In this document: piece after piece, positions 52,730 through 61,602 of the stretch
Layout: each line of letters starts with the position of its first letter
How positions within the stretch are numbered: position 1 is the stretch's first letter
From: Sediminibacterium sp.
GTDB lineage: Bacteria > Bacteroidota > Bacteroidia > Chitinophagales > Chitinophagaceae
DNA length: 64,000 nt
NCBI GenBank assembly: GCA_030158665.1
Contig: JAOASM010000007.1
Location: 124,001 to 188,000 of the forward strand
Direction of reading: 5' to 3'
The notes under the pieces: generated by a model
The model's input: only the letters and a program-made list of their open reading frames with translations
The model's database searches: none
Told to the model about the DNA's origin: nothing
Translations under genes and position numbers: made by a program

Positions 52730-54252
52730 TCGCCTTGATTATTTATAAACGTCTTCCAATCGGATAACATCTCGCCTTTTAAGACTCTAGGAAATTTGTG
52801 TTGACCCCCAATTTTTCCTTTACTTTCCATGAATCCCATAAAACAACTTTCTTTAAGTACGGATACCTGAATGGCCTTAAGCGCACTCTTTCTTTCTACA
52901 GCATAATCGTCGTTTAGTTGAATTAGTTTTTCATCTATTTTTTCTGCCAATAAAATTGCATCAATGTTTTGATCACACGCCACATACCAATGGTGCGCAA
53001 AGAAGTTACCGTGCGGTTCACCGGTTACCGTGTATTCTGGAATAGACAGATTCAACTCTTCACTAACTAGTTGAATGGCTTTATTCATATTGTCTACACT
53101 TAGGTGTTCACCCACTAAGCTTAAAAAATGTTTGGTTCTTCCTGTAATGATAATTTCGGCATTGGACTTGTCTACAAAGCGAACGGTGTCGCCAATTAAA
53201 TAACGCCAAGCGCCAGCAGGTGTACTAATTAAAATCGCATAATCCTTACCCTCTTCAACTTCGTGAATCATTAAGGCTTCTGGCTTTTCCACCATTTCAC
53301 CATTTTCATCAAAATTATTTTCATCAAAAGGAACGAATTCAAAAAAGATATGTTGGTTATAAGACAAACGCATACCCACTGCATTTTGTTTGTCCTGCCA
53401 AGCTAAAAAGCCTTCGCTTGCTAAATAGGTTTCAATATATTCAATAGGCCTTCCTAATAATTTTTCAAAACCATGTTTATAGGGTTCAAAACTTACGCCG
53501 CCATGAACGAAAAAAGTAAGATTGGGCCAAATCTCATGTATGTTTTTAAGTTGATAACGTTCGATCACCATTTCAAGACACATTTGTATCCAAGCGGGAA
53601 CACCAATGATAAAACTGATATCCCATTCAGGCGCTTTCTCAACAATCTCTTTTAATTTTTTATTCCAATCACGCTCTTTGGCAATTTTTTTACCGGGTTT
53701 ATAAAAGGGCTGAAACCAAAAAGGCGCTTTCTTAGCTGTAATGCCACTTAGGTCGCCTGCATAATAGCCAGCTCCTTTTTGTAAATCTGTACTACCGCCC
53801 AGCGTGAGCCATCCACGACCTAGTGCAGACAAGGGCACATCACGGTATTTGAACAAGCTAATCAACTGCTTGATCATAATGATTTTATTACCTCTTAACA
53901 AGTCGTTTGTAACAGGAATATATTTACTAGCAGCTTCGCTGGTGCCACTGCTCAATGCAAAATAATTAATCTTTCCAGGCCAACAGATATCGGTCTGCCC
54001 TTCAAGTGTTAGATGCCACCACTCTTGATAGATCTTGTTGTAATTGTAACTAGGTACCACTTCTTGAAATCTTTTTCCAATATGTCTGCTAGTTAAAATT
54101 TCGTCGAATTTATTTTTTTGGCCGAAAGCCGTGTATTGTGCACGTTTTAATAACTTTTTAAGCACGCGCAATTGAGCGCTTCTTGGACTTCTTGGCGGAA
54201 TTCCGAGTGCCTTACTAAGGCTCTTAGGTAAATTAATCTCAAAAATCGGCAT
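52723..54252 (-). CDS. GH3-family acyl-adenylate-forming protein
   Basis: A 509-residue member of the GH3 auxin-responsive family, an adenylating fold that in plants links acids to amino acids. Visible segments: NYFALSSGTSEAASKYIPVT (ATP-binding loop), FFVHGGVSFEPYKHGFEKLLG, YLASEGFLAWQD, PAGAWRYLIGDTVRF and IITGRTKHFLSLVGEHLSVDNM. Bacterial members are common in Bacteroidota and their substrates are unknown. The C-terminal part ends GGQHKFPRVLKGEMLSDW, which is conserved in the family. It is divergent from the inositol-monophosphatase gene. Confidence 0.9.
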   Translation of the reverse strand: MPIFEINLPKSLSKALGIPPRSPRSAQLRVLKKLLKRAQYTAFGQKNKFDEILTSRHIGKRFQEVVPSYNYNKIYQEWWHLTLEGQTDICWPGKINYFALSSGTSEAASKYIPVTNDLLRGNKIIMIKQLISLFKYRDVPLSALGRGWLTLGGSTDLQKGAGYYAGDLSGITAKKAPFWFQPFYKPGKKIAKERDWNKKLKEIVEKAPEWDISFIIGVPAWIQMCLEMVIERYQLKNIHEIWPNLTFFVHGGVSFEPYKHGFEKLLGRPIEYIETYLASEGFLAWQDKQNAVGMRLSYNQHIFFEFVPFDENNFDENGEMVEKPEALMIHEVEEGKDYAILISTPAGAWRYLIGDTVRFVDKSNAEIIITGRTKHFLSLVGEHLSVDNMNKAIQLVSEELNLSIPEYTVTGEPHGNFFAHHWYVACDQNIDAILLAEKIDEKLIQLNDDYAVERKSALKAIQVSVLKESCFMGFMESKGKIGGQHKFPRVLKGEMLSDWKTFINNQGEC

Positions 54253-54321
54253 CTACAGAATCGGGTTTTTACTTTTATAGATTAGTTACAAAAATACGAA
54301 TGTTATTCGAGCAAACGAGCC

Positions 54322-54329
54322 TACTTTTG
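54322..54329 (+). promoter_or_regulatory. Bacteroidota-type -7 element (TACTTTTG)
   Basis: TACTTTTG, 4 nt before the ATG at 54334. A short or absent leader is implied. Confidence 0.42.
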
Positions 54330-54333
54330 TACT

Positions 54334-55110
54334 ATGATTAAAAACACGTTAATTCAGGCTGTAGAGGTTGGTGCAAAAGAGCTAATCCGTTTTTTTAATG
54401 GCAGCTTTACGGTGTCTAGTAAGGCAACCATCAACGATTTAGTTACAGAAGCGGACCATGCTTCAGAAAAGGCAATCATTGAATTAATACAATCACAATT
54501 TCCTGACCATTTTATATTAAGCGAAGAAACGGGGGAGATGGCATCTGCATCGGATACCAAATGGATTATTGACCCGATTGATGGCACAATAAATTTTGCA
54601 AACGGCATTCCCATTTGTTGTGTAAGCATAGGCGTTGAATATAAAGGAGAAATGATTTTAGGTTCGGTATACAATCCTTTTATGAATGAATTGTATTTTG
54701 CCGAAAAAGGAAAAGGCGCCACATTAAATGGAAGGCCCATGCGTGTAAGTAAAAAAGAATCGCTTTTACAAAGCTGTTTGGTGACAGGCTTTCCTTATCA
54801 ATATTTAGATACAGCAAATGGACCACTACAAGTTTTTGAAAAGTTGGTCCGCAAGGCTATACCGGTTCGCCGACTTGGAAGTGCGGCATTAGATTTGTGC
54901 TGGACTGCTGCAGGAAGGTTTGATGGATTCTACGAACACAAGCTTCAGGCGTGGGATAGCGCTGCAGGATATTTAATGGTGGAGGAAGCTGGAGGAAAAG
55001 TAACAGACTTAAGCGGAAACAGATACAACCCATACCAGCCGGGCATTATAGCGACCAATGGTTTTATACATGACCAATTGCAGGCGGTGGTGAATGGAGG
55101 AGAACTTTAA
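54334..55110 (+). CDS. Inositol monophosphatase-family protein
   Basis: A 258-residue metal-dependent phosphatase of the IMPase/SuhB family. The metal site is SEETGEM (Glu) and WIIDPIDGTINFANG (Asp-Pro-Ile-Asp-Gly-Thr), with the C-terminal Asp in LQAWDSAAGYLMVEEAGG. Substrates in the family include inositol phosphates, fructose-1,6-bisphosphate and 3'-phosphoadenosine 5'-phosphate; the neighbours do not decide. thiL follows after 45 nt on the same strand. Confidence 0.92.
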   Translation: MIKNTLIQAVEVGAKELIRFFNGSFTVSSKATINDLVTEADHASEKAIIELIQSQFPDHFILSEETGEMASASDTKWIIDPIDGTINFANGIPICCVSIGVEYKGEMILGSVYNPFMNELYFAEKGKGATLNGRPMRVSKKESLLQSCLVTGFPYQYLDTANGPLQVFEKLVRKAIPVRRLGSAALDLCWTAAGRFDGFYEHKLQAWDSAAGYLMVEEAGGKVTDLSGNRYNPYQPGIIATNGFIHDQLQAVVNGGEL

Positions 55111-55155
55111 GAAAAGAAAATTTAAACAAGCTCAAAAAAGAAACAGCAAAAACTT

Positions 55156-56196
55156 ATGTCAACAGAAAGAACAGAGATAGAAAAATTAGGTGAGTTTGGA
55201 TTGATCGATCGATTAACACAGAATTTTGAAACATTCAATGCGTCTACCGTATTATCAATCGGAGATGATGCAGCAGTGATAGATCATTTTGGAAAACAAA
55301 CCGTGATCACAACAGACCTTTTAGTAGAGGGCGTGCACTTTGATTTGATGTATACACCACTTAAACATCTAGGATATAAATCGGTGGTGGTGAATCTGAG
55401 CGATATATATGCCATGAATGCGCAACCTACACAAATCACCATGAGCTTGGCTTTCAGCAATCGCTTTAGCTTAGAAGCTCTAGAAGAATTTTATGAGGGG
55501 GTAGCCATTGCTTGTGATAAATACGGCGTAGACCTAATAGGAGGAGACACTTCCACTTCACAAAAAGGATTGATCATTTCTGTGACAGCTTTAGGCGAAG
55601 TAGCACCAGATCAATATATTAAAAGAAGTACAGCAGAATCCGGTGATTTAATTTGTGTATCAGGAGATTTGGGCGCAGCATTTTTGGGGCTAACCCTGAT
55701 GGAGCGCGAGAAAAAAATCTTTTTAGAAAATCCACAGATCCAACCGAACTTAGAAAACGAAGATTATATCGTAGGGAGATTGTTAAGACCCGAAGCGAGA
55801 AAAGACATCATCGAGTTGCTAGAAAAACTCGAGATAAAACCAACCTCTATGATGGACATCAGTGATGGCCTGAGTTCTGACGTATTGCACTTGTGTAAAC
55901 AATCAGAATTAGGTTGTAGAATTTATGAAGAAAAAATTCCTATTAACGAGGCAAGTAAAGCGGCTGCCTTCAAGTTTGGATTAGACGCAACCGTATGCGC
56001 TCTGAATGGAGGAGAAGACTATGAATTGCTATTTACAATGAAGCAGGCGGATTATGATAAGATGACGATGCAAGAAGAAATTAGTGTGATTGGATATATG
56101 TGTGATGCTTCAGAAGGAAAAAAATTAATCACAAAAGGAAATAATTTGTTTGAAATTACTGCACAAGGTTGGAATGCTTTTGGTAAAGAAGCCTAG
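55156..56196 (+). CDS. thiL: Thiamine-monophosphate kinase
   Basis: Phosphorylates thiamine monophosphate to the active cofactor thiamine pyrophosphate. At 346 residues it has the family's order: EIEKLGEFGLIDRLT, SIGDDAAVIDHFG (metal-binding Asp pair), TTDLLVEGVHFD, YKSVVVNLSDIYAMNAQP, DLIGGDTSTSQ, MMDISDGLSSDVLHL and NGGEDYELLFT. Its TAG stop and the TAG stop of nagA on the other strand share the palindrome CTAG at 56193-56196. Confidence 0.96.
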   Translation: MSTERTEIEKLGEFGLIDRLTQNFETFNASTVLSIGDDAAVIDHFGKQTVITTDLLVEGVHFDLMYTPLKHLGYKSVVVNLSDIYAMNAQPTQITMSLAFSNRFSLEALEEFYEGVAIACDKYGVDLIGGDTSTSQKGLIISVTALGEVAPDQYIKRSTAESGDLICVSGDLGAAFLGLTLMEREKKIFLENPQIQPNLENEDYIVGRLLRPEARKDIIELLEKLEIKPTSMMDISDGLSSDVLHLCKQSELGCRIYEEKIPINEASKAAAFKFGLDATVCALNGGEDYELLFTMKQADYDKMTMQEEISVIGYMCDASEGKKLITKGNNLFEITAQGWNAFGKEA

Positions 56197-57278
56197 TAAT
56201 TAATCACCGTATTAATAAGCGCCAATTCTGCAGATAACAAAAGCAGGTTGGCGTTTTTGTTGATTTCTATTGTACCACCAATTTGTTTATGAGACATTAG
56301 CCTTGCTGGATATACACTACACATTTTTACGGCCTCATCTAGGGTAAGCCCAACATGATGTACTAAATTTTGAACAGACTTCAACTGTGTTAATGCAGAT
56401 CCACTAAGGGTTCCAGCTGATTCAAATTTATCACCCACTAGTTGGTGTTGATACAATCCCGTGCTAGTTGCTGTTACTGCATCGGTGATACAAAACAATC
56501 TGTCCCCCATTATTTTTTTAGCAATTTGTATAGCTGCAAAATCAACATGGTATCCGTCTGCCACAATACTACTCATGGCAGTTGGGTGATTCAACAATGC
56601 ACCAACCACACCGGGAGCTCGATGTTGTAATGGACTCATTGCGTTGAAAAGATGCGTGGCAACTGGAATTCCATCATTAAAAAACTGCATTGCGGTTGCA
56701 TAGCTCGCATTGGTGTGTCCAGCAGAAACAACGACGCCTGCCTGTTGAATGGTGTTGATTATTTCAGGAGTACAAATTTCGGGCGCCAGGGTAATCATAC
56801 TAATTGCATCTTGCCCATAGGCTAAAACAGATCTGACTTCTTGTATGTCAGGCGCATGAATGACCGCCTCGTCGTGTGCACCCTTTTTATGTACATTAAT
56901 CCAAGGTCCTTCAATATGCAATCCGATACAACCCTTGCCACCATTGGCTTTATAGGCCTTCACTGCATCAATGGCTGCATAGATTACCTCATTGCTTTGA
57001 GACGCAATGGTAGGCTGAAAAAATGCCGCACCGCCGCTTAAACAATATTGATGTATTTTTTCAATGGTTGTTTTTTCGGGAAACTCAGAAAGTAATTTTC
57101 CTCCGGCCCCATATAATTGTAAATCAATAAAAGCGGGCACAATGAATGGGACAGCAGACGTTTCATCAAACTCGTTTTGATCAATTGAAACAACCATACC
57201 ATTTTCTATTTTGATTACCACGTTGTGTAACCAATTTGTTCCGGTGAATAACGATTTAGCAGATAAAGTTTGAGGCAT
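56193..57278 (-). CDS. nagA: N-acetylglucosamine-6-phosphate deacetylase
   Basis: Removes the acetyl group from GlcNAc-6-phosphate in amino sugar use or cell wall recycling, 361 residues. Metal and substrate motifs: LHIEGPWINVHKKGAHD (Glu ligand), VSAGHTNASY (His), THLFNAMSPLQHRAPGVVGALLN (His) and CITDAVTAT (catalytic Asp). No HxH appears at the usual first site, where FIDLQLYGAGG is seen, as is normal for single-metal NagA enzymes. The omega-amidase-type gene lies just upstream (6-nt gap). No nagB is nearby. Confidence 0.94.
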   Translation of the reverse strand: MPQTLSAKSLFTGTNWLHNVVIKIENGMVVSIDQNEFDETSAVPFIVPAFIDLQLYGAGGKLLSEFPEKTTIEKIHQYCLSGGAAFFQPTIASQSNEVIYAAIDAVKAYKANGGKGCIGLHIEGPWINVHKKGAHDEAVIHAPDIQEVRSVLAYGQDAISMITLAPEICTPEIINTIQQAGVVVSAGHTNASYATAMQFFNDGIPVATHLFNAMSPLQHRAPGVVGALLNHPTAMSSIVADGYHVDFAAIQIAKKIMGDRLFCITDAVTATSTGLYQHQLVGDKFESAGTLSGSALTQLKSVQNLVHHVGLTLDEAVKMCSVYPARLMSHKQIGGTIEINKNANLLLLSAELALINTVINY

Positions 57279-57284
57279 AAAAAA

Positions 57285-58070
57285 TTAAATTGATTGGATG
57301 GTGAAAAAGTCTGCGTCTTTCCAAAATGGAAATTGTGCCCTGCTGTGATCCAATTCTTCTCGTTCTAATGTAATTTGAAAAACTGATTCTTGGTCGGCAC
57401 AATGGTATAAGACCTCGCCCAGAGGGCCTACTATCATTGAGTTACCGCTGTGTGCAATATGATTACCATCAAGTCCAACTCTGTTCACGCCCACCACAAA
57501 AGCTTGGTTTTCTATGGCTCTCGCAACCAATAAAGTTTTCCAAGCATGGCTTCTTTTTTCTGGCCAATTGGCAACATAGATCAACACATCATATTCGTTG
57601 TTAGCAGCTTGTCTTGACCACACAGGGAAACGAAGATCATAACAAATTTGTAAATTAATTTTCCAACCTTTTACACTTGCAATTAACCTTTTGTTTCCTG
57701 ATCTATAATGTTGATCCTCTCCTCCGAATGCAAAAAGATGTCTTTTATCATAATGGCCGTATTCGCCATTTGGTAGCATCCAAATAAGTCGATTGTAATA
57801 ATGTCCTTCTTCTTGAATCATTAAGGATCCCGTTAGCACAATTTTTTGTTCCATCGCTATTCGGCGCATCCACTGAACGCTTGGTCCGTCCATTGTTTCA
57901 GCATGAACCTCGGGTTGCATACTAAAACCTGTATTAAACATTTCTGGAAGGATCACGATTTCAGTTGGAGCTTCTAGGCCTAGTATTTTTTGTTCTAATA
58001 AAGTGAGGTTGGCTCCTTTATCTTCCCAATAAAGATGGGACTGAATCAATGTGAGTTTAAGTGTAGACAA
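57285..58070 (-). CDS. Carbon-nitrogen hydrolase, omega-amidase (YafV) type
   Basis: A 261-residue nitrilase-superfamily enzyme. The catalytic triad can be assigned: Glu in VILPEMFNTGFSM, Lys in GHYDKRHLFAFGGED and Cys in LQICYDLRFPVWSRQ. The EMFNTGFSM and RFPVWSRQ segments are typical of YafV-type omega-amidases, which deaminate alpha-ketoglutaramate and alpha-ketosuccinamate left by transaminations. It is probably transcribed with nagA (6-nt gap) and lies after recX. Confidence 0.9.
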   Translation of the reverse strand: MSTLKLTLIQSHLYWEDKGANLTLLEQKILGLEAPTEIVILPEMFNTGFSMQPEVHAETMDGPSVQWMRRIAMEQKIVLTGSLMIQEEGHYYNRLIWMLPNGEYGHYDKRHLFAFGGEDQHYRSGNKRLIASVKGWKINLQICYDLRFPVWSRQAANNEYDVLIYVANWPEKRSHAWKTLLVARAIENQAFVVGVNRVGLDGNHIAHSGNSMIVGPLGEVLYHCADQESVFQITLEREELDHSRAQFPFWKDADFFTIQSI

Positions 58071-58141
58071 AGGAATAAAATTTAATGTCTATGAGTAAAT
58101 GCCCTATAAAGATAAGGCAAATTGATAGACGAGGATTGGGG

Positions 58142-58615
58142 TTAGCCTTTATAAAGTGCTTGCACAATTGGTTGGTATAAGATGGGTTCAAATCCGCGTT
58201 GGTGTAAAAAGGCCTGCGTTTTTGCCATCCTGCTAAGGCCACGCTCTCCCTTTAGACTATTCCATTTTTTTGTAGCAAGGCCTTGAAGTGTTTTCACGTA
58301 GTCGTCCTCGTCAATGGCCTTTAGGCCGATTTTGATATTATAGCTACTAACCCTTTTTTGTTGCAAAGCGTGTTGAATTTTGACCTTACCCCATCCCTTA
58401 ATTCTAAAATGTCCACCCGCAAACTGAGTGGCAAAACGTTCTTCGTTTAAAAAATTTTCGGCAATGAGGTCCGACATAATTTCTTCTACTTCGTCCATGG
58501 TCATTCCCAGTTCATACAACTTGTCTCTGACCTCCTGTTGTGCCCTTTCTTGGTAGGCACAATAGTGCCGTATCCTTTGTATAGCTTGCTCCTTACCAAT
58601 TCGAACTTTCTTCAT
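58142..58615 (-). CDS. recX: RecA regulatory protein RecX
   Basis: A 157-residue, helix-rich protein that modulates RecA filaments. Three-helix repeats are visible: IRHYCAYQERAQQEVRDKLYELGM, EEIMSDLIAENFLNEERFATQFAGGHFRIKGWGKVKIQHALQQK and IKIGLKAIDEDDYVKTLQGLATKKWNS. The central ENFLNEERFA and GWGKVKIQ motifs are diagnostic. It is 15 kb from recA and faces away from dnaN. Confidence 0.9.
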   Translation of the reverse strand: MKKVRIGKEQAIQRIRHYCAYQERAQQEVRDKLYELGMTMDEVEEIMSDLIAENFLNEERFATQFAGGHFRIKGWGKVKIQHALQQKRVSSYNIKIGLKAIDEDDYVKTLQGLATKKWNSLKGERGLSRMAKTQAFLHQRGFEPILYQPIVQALYKG

Positions 58616-58726
58616 AATGTCAATAAGAATTGCTAAAATAGCTTTTTAATCTTAAGATTTTGCTTTAGTTTCGTCCTAGTTATTCAAGGGGAAAAATCCA
58701 CCTTAAAAAAATCAAAAACCGAGCTC

Positions 58727-59842
58727 ATGAAGTTTATTGTATCCTCTTCTTCTTTATTAAAACACCTTCAACAAATTTCTGGTGTAATTAATACCAATAC
58801 CGTATTACCTATCTTGGAAGATTTTTTATTCGAAATCGAAGATAAAAAATTGACTATAGTAGCGACTGACTTAGAAACAGTAATGCGCGTGCAAATGGAG
58901 GTAGAGAGCAAGGCGAACGGACGTGTTTGTATCCCTGCAAAAATCTTAATTGATTCTTTAAAGAACATTGCAGATCAGCCATTGACATTCAATATTGACA
59001 AAAACTATGCAGTAGAAATCACAAGCGATAACGGAAAGTATAAAGTGATGGGTGAAAATCCGGACAACTTCCCAAAAGAGCCTACAGCAGACGATACAAC
59101 TGGCTTCAATATGACAAGTGGTGGTTTGTTAACCGCAATCAACAAAACATTATTTGCAGTAAGTGGTGATGATTTACGTCCAGCAATGACAGGAGTATTC
59201 TTTGAATTAACAAAGGAAAGCGTTCAGTTTGTTGCCACAGATGCACATCGTTTGGTGCGTTATAAAAGAACAGACGTAAAAGCAACTCAAAACGCGTCTT
59301 TCATCGTTCCAAAAAAGCCATTGAACTTATTAAAGAACGCATTACCAGATAACGACGACGCTATCACTGTAAGCTTCAACAACAATCATTTATTTGTGGA
59401 GCATGGTTCTACACAATTAATTTGTCGATTGATTGATGCAAGATTCCCAGACTATAAAGTGGTGATCCCCGCAGACAATCCTTATCGCTTAACGGTGAAT
59501 AAGCATGACTTTCAAAATGCTTTACGCCGCGTGAATGTATTTAGTAATAAAAGCACCAATCAGGTGGCTTTAAATATCACAGGAAACGAGTTGCAGATGG
59601 CAGCACAGGATATTGATTTCAGTTTCGAAGGTAACGAGCGCATGAGCTGTGAATACCAAGGAGAAGATATCCAAATTGCTTTCAACGCTAAGTTTTTGAT
59701 AGAGATGTTGAACGCTGCAGATACAGACGAAGTGTTTATTGAATTGTCTACGCCAAGTAAGGCTGGTTTAATCAAACCTTCAGAACAAGTGCCAGGCGAA
59801 GATTTGTTGATGTTGGTTATGCCATTAATGTTAAATAGCTAA
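58727..59842 (+). CDS. dnaN: DNA polymerase III beta subunit (sliding clamp)
   Basis: The ring-shaped processivity clamp, 371 residues. The three clamp domains can be followed: MKFIVSSSSLLKHLQQISGVINTNTVLPILEDFLFE, then GVFFELTKESVQFVATDAHRLVRYKR (the TDxHRL signature), then IARFPDYKVV-type ARFPDYKVVIPADNPYRL, ending in a leucine-rich MLVMPLMLNS, where clamp-binding peptides dock nearby. No dnaA or recF is adjacent, as is usual for Bacteroidota. A terminator follows at 59882. Confidence 0.97.
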   Translation: MKFIVSSSSLLKHLQQISGVINTNTVLPILEDFLFEIEDKKLTIVATDLETVMRVQMEVESKANGRVCIPAKILIDSLKNIADQPLTFNIDKNYAVEITSDNGKYKVMGENPDNFPKEPTADDTTGFNMTSGGLLTAINKTLFAVSGDDLRPAMTGVFFELTKESVQFVATDAHRLVRYKRTDVKATQNASFIVPKKPLNLLKNALPDNDDAITVSFNNNHLFVEHGSTQLICRLIDARFPDYKVVIPADNPYRLTVNKHDFQNALRRVNVFSNKSTNQVALNITGNELQMAAQDIDFSFEGNERMSCEYQGEDIQIAFNAKFLIEMLNAADTDEVFIELSTPSKAGLIKPSEQVPGEDLLMLVMPLMLNS

Positions 59843-59881
59843 TCCCTATCCTATACAAAGTCTTCAACAAGACTTAAGAAG

Positions 59882-59918
59882 AACCCGTTGTACCTGCTAG
59901 CAGAACATCGGGTTTTTT
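59882..59918 (+). terminator. Likely terminator of dnaN
   Basis: AACCCG (59882-59887) pairs with CGGGTT (59909-59914), with a small inner palindrome CTGCTAGCAG, and runs into TTTTTTATTT. Confidence 0.7.
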
Positions 59919-59947
59919 ATTTACATTTATGTCCTAAATACAGCCAC

Positions 59948-60769
59948 ATGTTAGAAACCATAAAAAATTATTTTGAACACATTCCAAGTACACATAGGGC
60001 CTTACTATTGGCGGGGGGAATTACCTTTTTTTGGTTAGTAGAAATTGCAGTACCCCTATTTAAATTTCAATACAACAAGATCAAACATGCGGGCCTAAAT
60101 TTATTCTTTACGTTTACGACGATTGTCATCAATTTTGCTTTTGCTTTATTGATGGTGAAGGCAAGTGATTGGACGGTACAACAAAATTTTGGTTTACTTC
60201 ATGTAATTCAACTTACTCCATGGATAGAAGCGATAGTTGGATTATTACTACTAGATTTTATCGGAGCTTATTTAGTACACATGATTGAGCATAAGGTAAA
60301 ATTTTTATGGAAATTTCACATGGTGCATCACGCAGATACCAAGGTAGACACCACTACCGGAAATAGACACCATCCAGGAGAGTCGGTTGTAAGAGCCGTT
60401 TTTGCAATCATTGCAGTGTTTATTTTAGGCACACCCATGTGGATGGTCATGGTGTATCAAAGTTTAAGTGTTGTGTTAACCCAATTCAATCATGCTAATA
60501 TTTATATTCCAAAATGGTTTGATAAAACCTTTGGTTTAATTATCGTTTCTCCAAATATGCATAGGGTACATCATCATATTACACGTCCACAAACAGATAG
60601 CAATTATGGAAATATATTTTCATTTTGGGATCGACTTTTAGGAACTTATAATGCTACACCGATGGATCAAATTGTATATGGATTGGATGTGTTAGACAAT
60701 TCAAAAGACGGTTCATTGGCCTATCAATTAAAAGCGCCATTTGATAAAACGATAAAATCTGATTATTAA
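59948..60769 (+). CDS. Sterol desaturase/fatty acid hydroxylase-family membrane protein
   Basis: A 273-residue membrane di-iron oxygenase-like protein. About four helices carry the family's histidine clusters: HMIEHKVKFLWKFHMVHH, GNRHHPGE and NMHRVHHHI. These bind iron for hydroxylation or desaturation of lipids (carotenoid ketolases and hydroxylases belong to the same superfamily). The ATG at 59948 is used; the longer frame from 59888 begins inside the dnaN terminator. The substrate is unknown. Confidence 0.88.
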   Translation: MLETIKNYFEHIPSTHRALLLAGGITFFWLVEIAVPLFKFQYNKIKHAGLNLFFTFTTIVINFAFALLMVKASDWTVQQNFGLLHVIQLTPWIEAIVGLLLLDFIGAYLVHMIEHKVKFLWKFHMVHHADTKVDTTTGNRHHPGESVVRAVFAIIAVFILGTPMWMVMVYQSLSVVLTQFNHANIYIPKWFDKTFGLIIVSPNMHRVHHHITRPQTDSNYGNIFSFWDRLLGTYNATPMDQIVYGLDVLDNSKDGSLAYQLKAPFDKTIKSDY

Positions 60770-60829
60770 TCTGCCCTTTTCCATAAAACGGTATTCCCAT
60801 TTTCAAATGACTTTAAATAAAAAATATTC

Positions 60830-61552
60830 ATGAGCAAAGTTGGTGCTTTTATTCCTGCACGCTATGCGGCTACAAGATTTCCCGCCAAGCTAATGCAATT
60901 ATTGGGAGACAAAACCGTGATTAGACACACTTATGACAACACGGTTGCTACTGGGTTGTTTGATGAAGTATACGTAGTCACAGATAGTGATATCATTTTC
61001 AACGAGATAGTTGAACATGGCGGAAAAGCCATTATGAGTCAACGCGCACATGAAAGTGGCAGCGATAGAATCGCAGAAGCAATCGAAGGATTGGATATAG
61101 ATATTGTGGTGAATGTACAGGGAGACGAGCCCTTTGTAAAACGCGAACCACTAGAACAAGTGCTTGCTTGTTTTCAAGACCCAAAAGTACAAGTGGCCTC
61201 ATTGATGCAGGTGTTAACGAATCAAGCATCCATTGAAGATCCTAATTATGTGAAAGTGGCAGTAGATAAAAACTGGAATGCGTTGTTTTTTTCACGTAGT
61301 GTAATTCCTTATCCAAGAGCAACAGATATTTCCATTACTTATTATGAACATGTTGGTGTCTATGCTTTTAAAAAGCAGGCATTACTTGATTTCACCAATT
61401 GGCCTATGTCGCCACTAGAGGCTGCAGAAAAAATTGAATGCTTGCGCTATTTAGAAAATGGCGTCTCTATTAAAATGGCAGTTACCAATTATATGGGTGT
61501 TGAAATTGATACGCCTGAAGATTTGATTAAAGCCGCTGCTTTATTAAAGTAG
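60830..61552 (+). CDS. kdsB: 3-deoxy-manno-octulosonate cytidylyltransferase
   Basis: Activates Kdo as CMP-Kdo for lipid A-core synthesis, 240 residues. Signature motifs: [62 protein letters not shown] and [39 protein letters not shown] KdnB-like Kdo oxidase gene follows two genes on, so in this organism the substrate may be 8-amino-Kdo rather than Kdo. Confidence 0.96.
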   Translation: MSKVGAFIPARYAATRFPAKLMQLLGDKTVIRHTYDNTVATGLFDEVYVVTDSDIIFNEIVEHGGKAIMSQRAHESGSDRIAEAIEGLDIDIVVNVQGDEPFVKREPLEQVLACFQDPKVQVASLMQVLTNQASIEDPNYVKVAVDKNWNALFFSRSVIPYPRATDISITYYEHVGVYAFKKQALLDFTNWPMSPLEAAEKIECLRYLENGVSIKMAVTNYMGVEIDTPEDLIKAAALLK

Positions 61553-61602
61553 ACTATCTTATTTAACCCAGCCCCTCTCTTTATACATTTAAAAAAGACA
61601 CA

